Counted from the first letter of the stretch, positions 26,523-36,845 are shown. The stretch is DNA of 64,000 nucleotides from Dyadobacter frigoris (GCF_005280585.1 NZ_SZVO01000009.1:1-64000); one strand, 5' to 3'. The notes: a model not told the origin generated them from the sequence alone. Made by a program: numbers and translations.

Positions 26523-27097
26523 TTATTTTTTAAAAGCCTTTTTCAATTCATCAGCCGCATAAGCATGAGCTTCCTTTGCCAGGGGAACAATAATAGCCAT
26601 TCCGAAAAACTCATGTGTTACACCTGAATAATTTTTGGAATCTACTTTATCATCAGCCGCTTTTAATTTATCAGCAAGCAATTGACTATTGCACTTTGCA
26701 ATGGATCAATTTCATCTGTGATAATGGTTGTGGATGGCAATCCTTTTAGGTTAGCGTTAACAAGACTGATCCTTGGATCTTTCGCTTCTGCCATGTTGTT
26801 CAAATAATTTTTCACAAACCATTCCATCATGGGCTTAACCAAAGGTTTGGCCATCGCATTTTTCTGATAAGACTTTGTATTCATATCCGAACCGGCAACA
26901 CGATCTTTTTTGGTTTTCCCAGCAAGTGAATCCGAAGTCGATCCTTTCTCGGAACCGCTGCCGCATGATGTTAAGAGGAATAAACCCAGCGCCGTGGCAA
27001 AAGATAATTTTACTGTTTTAACAAGGTGATTTTTAATTTTTCCGGTTGATGATTTAATAATTATTTTTAGGTTGATGAAAATGTTTTTTCGATACAC
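26523..27097 (-). pseudogene. Lipoprotein alpha/beta hydrolase (esterase-like), internal deletion plus frameshift
   Basis: The frame starts with a lipoprotein signal (ATALGLFLLTSC) and a polar linker. It then jumps directly to the rear part of an acetyl-esterase-type alpha/beta hydrolase (KPMMEWFVKNYLNNMAEAKD, LPSTTIITDEIDPLQS). The expected HGGG oxyanion loop and GxSxG nucleophile region are missing, so the middle of the gene is deleted. Near 26690 the frame shifts: the first frame ends at 26663, but the next one continues with LADKLKAADDKV, NYSGVTHEFFGMA (catalytic His) and stops at 26523. It cannot be catalytic. Confidence 0.8.
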
Positions 27098-27353
27098 TTA
27101 CGCAAACAAGTGAAATAAGGATTAACAATATTATCAAAAATTTGAAATTGAAAAGGATAATGAAATGGTGTTTTGTCACCTGATGGTGAATATTCTCAAC
27201 GGCTAAACTTGTTTGATATGCCAAAAATAAAATTTTATATAAATCTGCAATTCGTGTTTTTTGTAATAAGTAATTAATATGTTTGTATTATTTGCAAAAT
27301 AAAATATTGACTCTTCTGAATTTTATTAGGTTTTATATTAATTGTAACCCGCT

Positions 27354-27950
27354 GTGTTAATTCAGGCTTTACATAACGAAAAAGAATTGCTTGTACTTGC
27401 TTCCCAGGCTGACCAGGGTGCATTTACAACACTTTTTCATATGTACAAAAATAAGCTGTATGCTTATGTTTTGAGGTTGACAGAATCAGAAATGCTTGCG
27501 GAAGATATTGTTCAGGATGTTTTTATGAAACTCTGGAACGATCATGATTCGTTAATTAATATTGATAATTTCGGCAGTTACCTTTTCAGGATGTCAAAAA
27601 ATCATGTTATCAACCATTTCAAAAGAATGGCTCACGAAACCCTGATTATGGCTGAGCTATTCCACAAGAATCCCGTTGGGCATAACGAGACTCAGGAAAT
27701 TCTTGCTTTGAAAGATATAGAAAAAATTCTTGGAGAAATTCTTGAAAAACTTCCTCCCCAACAAAAAGCAGTTTACTATTTAAGCAGGGAAGAGGGCAGA
27801 TCCCACGATGAAATTGCCAATTTGCTTAAAATATCCCCGAATACCGTCAAAAATCACATTGTTCAGGCAATGTCTACAATTCGTATACAACTGCGAAAAC
27901 ATGCGGATACGATGTTACTTGTAGCCGCTATAATTTCCTTCAAAAAATAA
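27354..27950 (+). CDS. ECF RNA polymerase sigma factor (PUL regulator)
   Basis: A 198-residue sigma-70 family ECF factor. Region 2 has FTTLFHMYKNKLYAYVLRL and AEDIVQDVFMKLW. Region 4 has LPPQQKAVYYLSREEGRSH and the HTH IANLLKISPNTVKNHIV. The C-terminal tail (MLLVAAIISF) is typical of Bacteroidota ECF proteins paired with FecR anti-sigma factors. The start is a GTG at 27354. It heads the polysaccharide utilization locus, with the FecR gene 149 bp downstream. It should bind RNA polymerase and activate susC when released. Confidence 0.92.
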   Translation: MLIQALHNEKELLVLASQADQGAFTTLFHMYKNKLYAYVLRLTESEMLAEDIVQDVFMKLWNDHDSLINIDNFGSYLFRMSKNHVINHFKRMAHETLIMAELFHKNPVGHNETQEILALKDIEKILGEILEKLPPQQKAVYYLSREEGRSHDEIANLLKISPNTVKNHIVQAMSTIRIQLRKHADTMLLVAAIISFKK

Positions 27951-28099
27951 TTTTACTTTTTTTTCTCTCCTACTAGTCCCTTCGTCTTTCTTGTTTGTCT
28001 TTTATTTGGTGATACTTGATATTGTCTTTATTTATATTGGAGTAATATTGAAAATATCAGAATATTAAATAAGTATTTGACGAGATTCGTATATATATC

Positions 28100-29293
28100 A
28101 TGCATTTAAACAGGATTTATTTTCTGACAGAAAAGTTTTTCAGAAATGCATGCAGCGTTGCTGAAAAGCAGGAGCTGGCTGTCTGGATAAAAGAAAATCC
28201 TGATGAAGGATTGTCCGGTATTCTGGAAAATGCCTGGGATGATTTTGATAGTCAGGCGAAGATGCCGGACCATGTTTCTGACAGGATACTGAGTACTATT
28301 TTCCCAACGGAAGAAAAATCCTTATCATATGAATTTAGCGACGAGAATGATATTTCTTCGTTTCATCTTTGGGCTAAAATAGCCGTCGCCGCAGTTTTGA
28401 TTATGGCAATCGGTATGTACTGGTGGTCGGGTATCAGGGAGACGAATAAAATGGCAATGAAAAATATTCCGTCGACGCTTGTTGCAGATCTTCCTCCGGG
28501 TGGAAACAAAGCGATTTTAACCCTTGGCGACGGATCCAATATTATTCTGGATAGCGCAGGAAATGGAAATCTGGCAAGCCAGGGAAATACAAGTATCACA
28601 AAATCGGGAACGGGCGAATTAGTTTATAAATCCAATGATCAGGCTGCCGGGGCTGTGGTGTACAATAAAGTCAGCACACCAAAAGGAGGGCAATACCATA
28701 TTGTTTTACCGGATGGTTCCAAAGTTTGGCTTAATGCAGCTTCCAGTCTGAGATTCCCAACTGCATTTACGGGTAAGGAACGCCGGGTAGAAATTACAGG
28801 AGAAGTGTATTTCGAAGTGGCGCATGACGCTAAAATGCCATTCATCGTAAAGGCCTATGAAGCCGAAGTTGCCGTACTGGGAACACATTTTAATGTGATG
28901 GCTTATCCGGACGAAAAGGTAATGAAAACCACGCTTTTGGAAGGATCTGTGAAAGTAAGCAGAGCGGGCAAATCCGCCTTGCTTGGTCCGGGACAGCAGG
29001 CAAGGCTTACAAATGCATCTGATAACATCAGAGTTTTGGATGATGTGGATACAGACAAAGAAATGGCCTGGAAAACTGGATATTTTCAGTTTGAGAATGA
29101 TAATCTGGAAAGTATCATGCGTCAGGTTTCACGCTGGTATGATGTGGATATTACGTATGAAGGAAATGCAAGCCGGGAACATTTTACGGGACGATTACCC
29201 AGAAACGCAAATGTTTCCAAAGTATTGAAAATATTATCACTCAGCGGAGTAAAATTCAGGATTGAAGGAAAATCAATTATTGTAACACCATAA
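28100..29293 (+). CDS. FecR-family anti-sigma factor
   Basis: A 397-residue transmembrane anti-sigma regulator. The cytoplasmic N-terminal part (1-85) binds the sigma factor. A membrane helix lies near 91-110 (IAVAAVLIMAIGMYWW). The periplasmic FecR domain (about 185-285) has STPKGGQYHIVLPDGSKVWL and GEVYFEVAHD. A C-terminal DUF4974/STN-like domain (about 320-397) contains IMRQVSRWYDVDITY. In such systems the TonB-dependent SusC signals through FecR to free the sigma factor. This is established for the family and inferred here from order. Confidence 0.92.
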   Translation: MHLNRIYFLTEKFFRNACSVAEKQELAVWIKENPDEGLSGILENAWDDFDSQAKMPDHVSDRILSTIFPTEEKSLSYEFSDENDISSFHLWAKIAVAAVLIMAIGMYWWSGIRETNKMAMKNIPSTLVADLPPGGNKAILTLGDGSNIILDSAGNGNLASQGNTSITKSGTGELVYKSNDQAAGAVVYNKVSTPKGGQYHIVLPDGSKVWLNAASSLRFPTAFTGKERRVEITGEVYFEVAHDAKMPFIVKAYEAEVAVLGTHFNVMAYPDEKVMKTTLLEGSVKVSRAGKSALLGPGQQARLTNASDNIRVLDDVDTDKEMAWKTGYFQFENDNLESIMRQVSRWYDVDITYEGNASREHFTGRLPRNANVSKVLKILSLSGVKFRIEGKSIIVTP

Positions 29294-29472
29294 CCCGGAT
29301 AAGCTTATGACAAAATAGACACCTTTACATGTAGGAAAACTGGTGTTGTCTCTGAGGCTTTCTATAAAGCAAAAAAAGAACGGGAACGTTGCGACCGCTC
29401 CCGATTCTCAAAAGAGTCAGCATTACTTAACAATTATCTCAAACCGTTTAGTACCAACCCAAGAACAAAAGT

Positions 29473-32400
29473 ATGAATCACAACTCTTTTATCCAAAAGA
29501 GGCGGGGGCCGTCGTATATAGCCGACAGGTATGCCCGCTTCCTGCCAACCAGAACTATTTTGGTTATGAAACTGATCTTTATTTTTTCGCTGGCTTTTTG
29601 TTTGCAGGTAAGCGCCAGCAGCTCTGCCCAGAAAATTACGCTTGTAGCACAAAATGCTTCTTTGGAAAAAGTGCTTAAAAACATTGAAAAGCAAAGCGGA
29701 TATTCATTCTGGTACAAAACCGAGCTGATGCAAAAGTCGGAAAAAGTTACAATTTCGATCAAGGACAGCAGCCTGGAAGAGGCACTGGCCAAGTGTTTGA
29801 AAAACCAGCCTTTTGAATATTCGATCGTAGACCAGACGGTTGTGTTGCAACCCAAAAAAATATCCAAGATCGTGGAACCGGTGAAACAGATTCTGGAAGT
29901 GATTAAGGGACAGGTTCTTGGATCGGACGGGAAACCTTTGATTGGAGTAACCGTGGTCGTGAAAGCAAGTAAATTGGGAACAACGACGGATACCGAGGGT
30001 ACTTTTACAGTGAACGCCACAGATACAGACGTGCTTGTTTTTTCCTATATCGGATTTAATACCAAAGAAGTGCTTGTGGGCAAGCAGAGTAATATTTCGG
30101 TTTCCATGACGGAAAGCAATACGACTTTGGGCGAGGTTGCTGTAATTGGATACGGAACGCAATCGCGCAAAACTTTGACCAGTGCCGTAACAACCGTGAA
30201 AGCGGAGGAAATGAATAAAGGAGCGATCACGGATGTGGGGCAACTTTTGCAGGGTAAGGTTCCGGGTTTGAATATTACAGCAAGTGGTGATCCGAACAAA
30301 CCAGCCGCGGTCGTGCTTCGCGGTGCGTCTACTATCAACAGTTCACAAGGTCCCTTTTATGTAATTGACAACATTCCGGGAGCAGATATTTCCACGATTG
30401 CGCCAGATGATATCGCCTCCATCGATATTTTGAAAGACGCCGCAGCAACCGCTATTTATGGTAATCGTGCTGCAAACGGGGTAATTATGGTAACCACGAA
30501 AAAGGGTAAAAAGGGAGAAATGAAGATTTCATACAATGGTTATGTGGGGATCGAAAAAGTTTCGAACAAACTGGATATGATGAGTGGAGCCCAGCTTCGT
30601 GCTTTTCTTGACAAAAACGGAGTAGGTCTTTCCCCAAAAGATGATCTGGGAGCTGATACAGACTGGCAGTCCGCGGTTCAGAAAAAAACGGCGGTTTCAA
30701 CAAATCATAACCTTTCTTTCAGTGGAGGAACAGAGCACAGTACGTATAGTGCCAGTTTGAATTATGTAAATAAGGAAGGGATTTTATTGAACAGTTCTTT
30801 GAAACGATTCATCGGTCGTCTGTCCCTTCAGCAATATGCCTTCAAGGATAAATTGAAGTTTGGATTAACGGTTACAAACTCAAACAGCACTGCGAACGAT
30901 ATTCCTTTCAGGAATACTGTTTTGCTGCAATCGGTTTCTTATCTGCCCGTTTCTCCAATCAAAAATGCAGATGGCAGTTATTTTGAAAATCAGGATCATA
31001 CAGATTATTACAATCCGGTTTCGATGATCAAAAACAGCCAAAACAGTACAAAAACGAATAATTTGACAGGAAGTTTTACTACGGAAGTGAAGTTGCCTTT
31101 CGGGTTGATGTACAATTTGAATCTTTCCTATTTGAACACAACCTCGCTTGGCGGTACTTATTTCAACAAATATTTTACAGATCATTACAACAATATGTAT
31201 GACAATCCGGAACCGGGTTTGGGATATCATACGCAGCAATCTTTTGGGGCCAACGGTCAGGCAAACAGAAGTTCATACCGTAATTCAAGCAAGATCCTTG
31301 AAACATTCCTGACCTGGAATAAAGAATTCGGCGATCATTCTTTGAATGTTGTAGCAGGTTATTCTTGGCAGGATTATATCATCGGTGAAGGTTTTCAGGT
31401 GACGACCAGTAATTTACCTGTTGACAATATTTCTTATAACAACCTTGCGCTTAGTAATCCTTACGGTGTTTCCGGTTTTCAGATCGGTTTTGGAGCGGAT
31501 GGCGTGTATCAGCAAACACGTTTGATCTCTGATTTTGCGAGATTTAACTACAATTTCAAAAACAAATATCTTTTGCAGGGATCTGTGAGAAGAGACGGAA
31601 GTTCTGTTTTTGGGAAGAATAATCAATGGGGGTATTTCCCTTCTGTTGGGGCGGCATGGAGAATTACGGAAGAAGGATTTATGGCCGGACAGAAAGTATT
31701 CAGCGAACTTAAATTGCGCGGAAGTTATGGCGTGACGGGTAACGCAACAGGTTTTGGTGCATACACAACTCAGTTTTTGTCGGGTAGCTTAGGGACTTAT
31801 TATTACAACGGAACACTCAATGCAGCACTTGGACCAACACAGGCTGCGAATCCGGATTTGAAATGGGAAAAAACAGCGACCAGCAACTTGGGAATTGACT
31901 TTGCAGTTTTGGGTGGAAGGTTGAGCGGTACATTGGAATTGTATAATAAAAATACAACCGGAATGATTTACTCTTACAGCGTAGATCCGATTTTGGTACC
32001 GACGGGAAAAATCACAACCAACGGCGGAAGTATCAATAACAAAGGAATTGAGCTAAGTCTGAACGCGGTTGTTTTTGATAAAGGTCCTTTCCGCTGGACA
32101 ACCGGATTAAATCTTGCACATAATAAAAATACAGTAACAAGTTTGACGAACCCGCTTTTTGCAGGTGGAGACTCGGTACTTTTAGCAAATCCGGAAGGGT
32201 TGGGACAATCAAGTCATTCGCTTGAAATTCTGAAAGCGGGAAAACCTTTGGGACAGTTTTTCTCCTTGCAATATGCGGGTAAAAATGCAGATGGAGTTTC
32301 TCAGTTTGTAGGTGGTGATGGCCAGTTGACCACTACACCTTCTATCGGGGTTGATTATAAATACATTGGAAATGCACAGCCAAAACTTTTGGCAGGTTGG

Positions 32401-32829
32401 TCAAACAGCTTCCGTTACAGGAATTTTGACCTGAATATTTTCCTCCGCGGAGCATTCGGAAACAAGATTTTCAACGCGACACGTGCCGATCTTTTCAGAC
32501 CAAACACAGCACAGTACACCAATATTCTGGTAGATGCCGGAGGAGAATCGATGGCTGATTACAATTCATATCAGTATTCTTCAAGGTTCGTGGAAAGTGG
32601 TAGTTACCTGAGATTTGATAATGCGACTTTGGGATATAATTTCAAAAACCTGGGTTCAAGCATCAAAAATCTTCGTGTCTATACTTCGGTTAATAACCTG
32701 TTTGTCATCACAAAATACAATGGTGTTGACCCGGAAATTAATCAGGGAGGTCTTGCGCCGGGAGTTGATTCCAACAACTTCTATCCTAAAACAAGAACTT
32801 TCCTTTTGGGAGTGAATGTATCATTCTGA
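29473..32829 (+). CDS. SusC/RagA-type TonB-dependent glycan transporter with STN domain
   Basis: A 1118-residue outer-membrane transporter. A signal peptide follows a basic lead (MKLIFIFSLAFCLQVSASSS). An STN signalling domain covers about 57-115 (LEKVLKNIEKQSGYSFWYKT). A CarbopepD_reg domain lies at about 142-220 (VTVVVKASKLGTTTDTEGTF), then the TonB-dependent plug (LQGKVPGLNI, AAATAIYGNRAANGVIMV). A beta-barrel runs to the terminal Phe (LLGVNVSF). The STN domain is the part that contacts FecR, matching the upstream sigma/anti-sigma pair. It imports glycan fragments together with SusD, 18 bp downstream. Confidence 0.95.
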   Translation: MNHNSFIQKRRGPSYIADRYARFLPTRTILVMKLIFIFSLAFCLQVSASSSAQKITLVAQNASLEKVLKNIEKQSGYSFWYKTELMQKSEKVTISIKDSSLEEALAKCLKNQPFEYSIVDQTVVLQPKKISKIVEPVKQILEVIKGQVLGSDGKPLIGVTVVVKASKLGTTTDTEGTFTVNATDTDVLVFSYIGFNTKEVLVGKQSNISVSMTESNTTLGEVAVIGYGTQSRKTLTSAVTTVKAEEMNKGAITDVGQLLQGKVPGLNITASGDPNKPAAVVLRGASTINSSQGPFYVIDNIPGADISTIAPDDIASIDILKDAAATAIYGNRAANGVIMVTTKKGKKGEMKISYNGYVGIEKVSNKLDMMSGAQLRAFLDKNGVGLSPKDDLGADTDWQSAVQKKTAVSTNHNLSFSGGTEHSTYSASLNYVNKEGILLNSSLKRFIGRLSLQQYAFKDKLKFGLTVTNSNSTANDIPFRNTVLLQSVSYLPVSPIKNADGSYFENQDHTDYYNPVSMIKNSQNSTKTNNLTGSFTTEVKLPFGLMYNLNLSYLNTTSLGGTYFNKYFTDHYNNMYDNPEPGLGYHTQQSFGANGQANRSSYRNSSKILETFLTWNKEFGDHSLNVVAGYSWQDYIIGEGFQVTTSNLPVDNISYNNLALSNPYGVSGFQIGFGADGVYQQTRLISDFARFNYNFKNKYLLQGSVRRDGSSVFGKNNQWGYFPSVGAAWRITEEGFMAGQKVFSELKLRGSYGVTGNATGFGAYTTQFLSGSLGTYYYNGTLNAALGPTQAANPDLKWEKTATSNLGIDFAVLGGRLSGTLELYNKNTTGMIYSYSVDPILVPTGKITTNGGSINNKGIELSLNAVVFDKGPFRWTTGLNLAHNKNTVTSLTNPLFAGGDSVLLANPEGLGQSSHSLEILKAGKPLGQFFSLQYAGKNADGVSQFVGGDGQLTTTPSIGVDYKYIGNAQPKLLAGWSNSFRYRNFDLNIFLRGAFGNKIFNATRADLFRPNTAQYTNILVDAGGESMADYNSYQYSSRFVESGSYLRFDNATLGYNFKNLGSSIKNLRVYTSVNNLFVITKYNGVDPEINQGGLAPGVDSNNFYPKTRTFLLGVNVSF

Positions 32830-32847
32830 TTTTAAAACCTAGATATC

Positions 32848-34458
32848 ATGAGAAAGTCATATATAAAAATAATTCTATCAGCAGTATTACTTGGGACGAT
32901 GGTTTCCTGTCATGATCTTGACGTGCCGGTAACTTCGGAACTTACACCTGATGTTTTTCCAACGGATGCTGCTCAGTTTATCAGTGCCGCTGGACCTGCA
33001 TATGTTGCTTTGAGAGGAAATATTTCAGTTGAATTTTTTCACCTGCAAACGTTGAGTACTGACGAAGCAATTTTCCCAGCAAAAGGCGGAAACTGGTACA
33101 ATGGAGCAGAATTTAAGGATTTGCACTTGCATACCTGGACAAAAGATCACAGCACGGTTACTGGAAACTGGACCTGGTTGAGTACGATTATCGGAACGGT
33201 GAACCAGTCACTTTCCATTCTGGAAACTAATATGCCAGCCGGGACTTCAAAAACCCAGACATTGGCTGAACTGAAAATGGTGCGTGCGCTGGCTTATTTC
33301 TGGATGATGGACAGCTTCGGAAACGTTCCAATTATTACTACTTATGGAGATTATAGCGCACATCCAAATGCAAAACGCGCAGAAGTTTTTACTTTTCTGG
33401 AAACGGAAATAAAAGCAGTACTTCCGGATTTGAGTGATGTTGTTGATGTTTCAACTTATGGCCGTCCAACCAAATATCTTGCGCAGGCTTTGCTTGCCAA
33501 AATGTATCTGAATGCCGAAGTTTATACAGGTACTGCGCGTAATGCGGACTGTATCTCAGCGTGTGATGCGATTATCAGTTCGGGTAAATTTTCATTGGAA
33601 CCGGCCGTTTCGTATCTGCAAATGTTTTATCCAAACAACGGTCCTCAGATGAAGGAATTTGTTTTTGCAATTCCTTTTGATGCAACGGCTACCAACAGTT
33701 TTCCTTTTAGAGCTACCAACCTTCATTCACGTTATGACGTGCCGAGAGGAATGGTTGCAAAGTTTAAAATGCCTTTTACACCGGATGCTGCGGTAAGTAC
33801 ATTACCTGAATTTTATAAATATTTCAACGATGCCAATGACATCAGAAATAAAGAATGGCTGACGGGTTTGCAGTTTTATGATGACGGGACGCCGGTTACG
33901 GTTACTACAACTAAAAAGGGGTATGACCAGTTTTATACCGGTTCTGATCCTTCGACGCCTTACACGTATCAAATCAATATTACACCGGAAGTGACTTTGA
34001 GACAAGATGTTGCGTCTTTTGATGTTGGTAATGACGAGCTGGCCTGGAATATGGGATATAGAAATATAAAGTTCCATCCGGATGCTACTTCTTTGAACAG
34101 AAACCAGAATAATGATGTGCCGATTTTCCGTTATGCGGATGCGCTTTTGATGAAAGCAGAAGCAATTCAGCGAGGCGGCGCGGCAACTTCGGGTGCAACT
34201 GCTTTGTCTCTTGTTAACTCGGTGCGAACTGCAAGATCTGCCGCAGCTTTGACGACGGTTGATCTGGAGGCTATTTATGGAGAAAGAATTCGTGAGTTCG
34301 CTTCTGAAATGTGGCACAGAAATGACATGATCCGCTTCGGGAAATTTGAAAATAAATGGGGTTATAAAACCAATGCGGACATTACGAAACGCATTTTCCC
34401 AATTCCTAATTCTGCACTTTTACTTAACCCGGCTCTGGTTCAAAATCCCGGTTATTGA
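32848..34458 (+). CDS. SusD/RagB-type glycan-binding lipoprotein
   Basis: A 536-residue outer-membrane lipoprotein that caps the SusC barrel. The lipobox GTMVSC places lipidated Cys near residue 21. SusD/RagB features follow: AELKMVRALAYFWMMDSFGNVP, the TPR-like LAQALLAKMYLNAEVYTG and the C-terminal RYADALLMKAEAIQRGG, IYGERIREFASEMWHRNDMIRFG. It has the usual family length. The susC-susD gap of 18 bp marks one transcript. The glycan-binding residues cannot be predicted from this sequence alone. Confidence 0.95.
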   Translation: MRKSYIKIILSAVLLGTMVSCHDLDVPVTSELTPDVFPTDAAQFISAAGPAYVALRGNISVEFFHLQTLSTDEAIFPAKGGNWYNGAEFKDLHLHTWTKDHSTVTGNWTWLSTIIGTVNQSLSILETNMPAGTSKTQTLAELKMVRALAYFWMMDSFGNVPIITTYGDYSAHPNAKRAEVFTFLETEIKAVLPDLSDVVDVSTYGRPTKYLAQALLAKMYLNAEVYTGTARNADCISACDAIISSGKFSLEPAVSYLQMFYPNNGPQMKEFVFAIPFDATATNSFPFRATNLHSRYDVPRGMVAKFKMPFTPDAAVSTLPEFYKYFNDANDIRNKEWLTGLQFYDDGTPVTVTTTKKGYDQFYTGSDPSTPYTYQINITPEVTLRQDVASFDVGNDELAWNMGYRNIKFHPDATSLNRNQNNDVPIFRYADALLMKAEAIQRGGAATSGATALSLVNSVRTARSAAALTTVDLEAIYGERIREFASEMWHRNDMIRFGKFENKWGYKTNADITKRIFPIPNSALLLNPALVQNPGY

Positions 34459-34465
34459 TTAATTT

Positions 34466-34500
34466 ATTTCTCCGTATCCGTGACCGGATACGGAGAAAAT
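34466..34500. terminator. Strong hairpin between susD and the enzyme genes
   Basis: TTCTCCGTATCCG at 34468-34480 and its perfect complement at 34485-34497 form a 13-bp stem with a 4-nt TGAC loop, starting 10 bp after the susD stop. The following AAATTTTCTTTC is only partly U-rich. It may act as a partial terminator or an mRNA 3'-end stabiliser that keeps susC/susD levels above those of the enzymes. Confidence 0.7.
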
Positions 34501-34591
34501 TTTCTTTCGGTCTCTGTTTTTAGAGGCTTTTGAAATTCTACTATCGTTCTGATTCAATCTCAGCAACAGTTTATTTTATCAATATTACAAA

Positions 34592-36841
34592 ATGAAAATC
34601 ATTCGAAAAGGTTGTTTTTCTCTTCATATCGGAGGGGAGACGGGACGATTCTGCTTTCTGATTTTGCTATTATGTTTTACATTTTCATCAAAAGCACAAG
34701 GAATATCTGAAACAGGAAAGGGGCTGATTGGCAGAGTGATTCCTTCACATGCGTCTCATTTTGAAGTTGAGGAACTGGCAGCAAAATCAGGGAAAGACGA
34801 ATTTGAAATTGAAAGTAAAAACAACAAGATAATTCTACGCGGAACAAGCGGCGTGGCCGTCGCATCCGCGTTGTATCATTACCTGACAGAATACGCACGC
34901 TGCCAGATTACATGGAATGGTACAAATCTTGATTTGCCGGAAAAGTTGCCTGTTGTGCCTTCTAAAATCAGAAAAGTGACCGTTTATAATTACCGCTATT
35001 ATCTCAATTACTGCACCTTCAATTACAGCATGAGCTGGTGGGACTGGGAAAGATGGCAGAAAGAAATTGACTGGATGGCCTTGCATGGAATCAATATGCC
35101 GCTTGCGATAACGGGTGAAGAATATACCTGGCTGGAAGTTTATAAAGAGATGGGTTTCAGTGCCAATGATCTTAAAGATTTTTTTAGCGGACCGGCATAT
35201 TTCGGCTGGTTCTGGATGGGGAATCTGGATGGCTGGGGTGGTCCGTTACCGCAAAAATGGATGGAAGGCCATAAAATTTTACAACAACAAATTGTAAAGC
35301 GTGAACGTGAATTAGGGATGAAAACGGTTTTGCCAGCATTTACCGGCCACGTTCCGGCTGCTTTTAAAAAGAAATTTCCGAAAGCTGTTTTAAAGTCGAC
35401 CAACTGGACAAATGGTTTTGGTGATACCTACATTCTTGATTCCCAGGATCCTCTTTTTGCTGAAATCGGAAAGAAGTTTTTGGCCAAACAGACAGACTTG
35501 TACGGTACGGATCATCTTTATTCTGCCGATACGTTTAATGAAAATGAACCGCCAACAGATGATCCGGAATATCTGTCTAAGTTAAGTGAAAGAATTTACG
35601 ACGGAATGAAACAGGCAGATCCGGAAGCAGTATGGGTCATGCAGGGCTGGCTTTTTTATAGTGACCGGAAATTCTGGAAGGCGCCGCAGATTGAAGCGTT
35701 GTTGAAAGCTGTTCCAGATGATAAAATGATTTTGCTGGACCTGGCGGCAGAAATTGAACCCGTATGGAAACGAACCGATGGATTTTACGGCAAACCATGG
35801 ATTTGGAATATGCTCAATAATTTCGGAGGAAATGTCAATCTTTTTGGCCGAATGGAAGGTGTTGCCAGCGGTCCTTCGGCAGCCTGGAAAGATCTGAATA
35901 AAAAACGGCTGGAAGGAATTGGCCTTACGATGGAAGCCATCGAACAAAACCCGGTGATTTATGAACTGATGATGGAACATACCTGGCAAACAGAACCGAT
36001 CCAGCTGGATGCATGGCTCAAAAAATATACCCGAAACCGATATGGAAACGAAGATGCGGATCTTCTTAATGCCTGGCAGATTTTGAGACAAACCGTTTAT
36101 AATGGAAAGGAAATACGAGATGGCGCAGAATCCATTATTACAGGAAGACCAACGCTGGATTCGACGACAGTGTGGACAAGAACGAAATTGAATTATGCCC
36201 CCAAGGATCTTCTGCCAGCCTGGGACTTATTTATTAAATCTGCAAAAAATGGAAATAAAGCAGATGGTTTTCAATATGATCTGACGGACGTTTCCAGGCA
36301 GGTGCTCGCTAATTATGCGTTGGTAATTCAGAAGAAATGGGTGGCTGCATTTAAATCAAAAGATAAAAAGGCTTTCCAGAAATATAGTGCGCAATTTACG
36401 GATCTGATCAATGATATGGATTTGTTACTTGCAACCCGGAAAGATTTTTTGTTGGGCCCATGGCTTGCTGACGCGCGGAAATGGGGTTCAAACGCAGAAG
36501 AAAAGACATTGTATGAAAAAAATGCAAGAGATCTGATCACACTCTGGGGAGATGCTGATAGTCCGCTGCACGAATATTCGAACCGGCAATGGAGTGGTTT
36601 GCTTAATGATTTTTACAAGGTACGCTGGCAGAAATTTTTTGCCATGCTGGATTCGTCCTTGACAAACGGATCAGTTCCTGATTTTAAATCCTTCGAAAAA
36701 AATATTTCGCAATGGGAATGGGACTGGGTGAATGAGCAGAAAGTGTTCACGGTTACAGAAAAAGGAAATAGCGTGGAGATAGCATTGAAAATGCATGCAA
36801 AGTATCATCAGCAAATTGAAAAAGATTACCACAATAACTGA
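34592..36841 (+). CDS. GH89 alpha-N-acetylglucosaminidase (NAGLU-like)
   Basis: A 749-residue secreted glycosidase that removes terminal alpha-linked GlcNAc. A signal sequence ends near SSKAQG. An N-terminal NAGLU domain has FEVEELAAKSGKDEFEIE. The (beta/alpha)8 barrel contains NYYR-like YNYRYYLNYCTFNYSMSWWD and the catalytic Glu317 in ADTFNENEPP, aligned by motif with human NAGLU Glu316. A second Glu, E448, lies in TMEAIEQNPVIYELM, equivalent to Glu446. A C-terminal helical domain has SVEIALKMHAKYHQQIEKD. Both catalytic Glu residues are present, so activity is expected. It is placed 4 bp before an acetyltransferase-like gene. Confidence 0.92.
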   Translation: MKIIRKGCFSLHIGGETGRFCFLILLLCFTFSSKAQGISETGKGLIGRVIPSHASHFEVEELAAKSGKDEFEIESKNNKIILRGTSGVAVASALYHYLTEYARCQITWNGTNLDLPEKLPVVPSKIRKVTVYNYRYYLNYCTFNYSMSWWDWERWQKEIDWMALHGINMPLAITGEEYTWLEVYKEMGFSANDLKDFFSGPAYFGWFWMGNLDGWGGPLPQKWMEGHKILQQQIVKRERELGMKTVLPAFTGHVPAAFKKKFPKAVLKSTNWTNGFGDTYILDSQDPLFAEIGKKFLAKQTDLYGTDHLYSADTFNENEPPTDDPEYLSKLSERIYDGMKQADPEAVWVMQGWLFYSDRKFWKAPQIEALLKAVPDDKMILLDLAAEIEPVWKRTDGFYGKPWIWNMLNNFGGNVNLFGRMEGVASGPSAAWKDLNKKRLEGIGLTMEAIEQNPVIYELMMEHTWQTEPIQLDAWLKKYTRNRYGNEDADLLNAWQILRQTVYNGKEIRDGAESIITGRPTLDSTTVWTRTKLNYAPKDLLPAWDLFIKSAKNGNKADGFQYDLTDVSRQVLANYALVIQKKWVAAFKSKDKKAFQKYSAQFTDLINDMDLLLATRKDFLLGPWLADARKWGSNAEEKTLYEKNARDLITLWGDADSPLHEYSNRQWSGLLNDFYKVRWQKFFAMLDSSLTNGSVPDFKSFEKNISQWEWDWVNEQKVFTVTEKGNSVEIALKMHAKYHQQIEKDYHNN

Positions 36842-36845
36842 CTAC

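Noticed and set aside
29478..30243. Long minus-strand ORFs of about 180 residues inside susC
   Set aside because: They lie fully antisense to a clear SusC gene and have no recognisable domains.
33802..34317. Minus-strand 171-residue ORF inside susD
   Set aside because: Antisense to a clear SusD gene; composition is arginine/isoleucine-rich noise.
36795..36845. Start of the acyltransferase overlapping GH89
   Set aside because: The ATG at 36846 gives the expected N-terminus just after the GH89 stop; the longer form would add a non-membrane lead.
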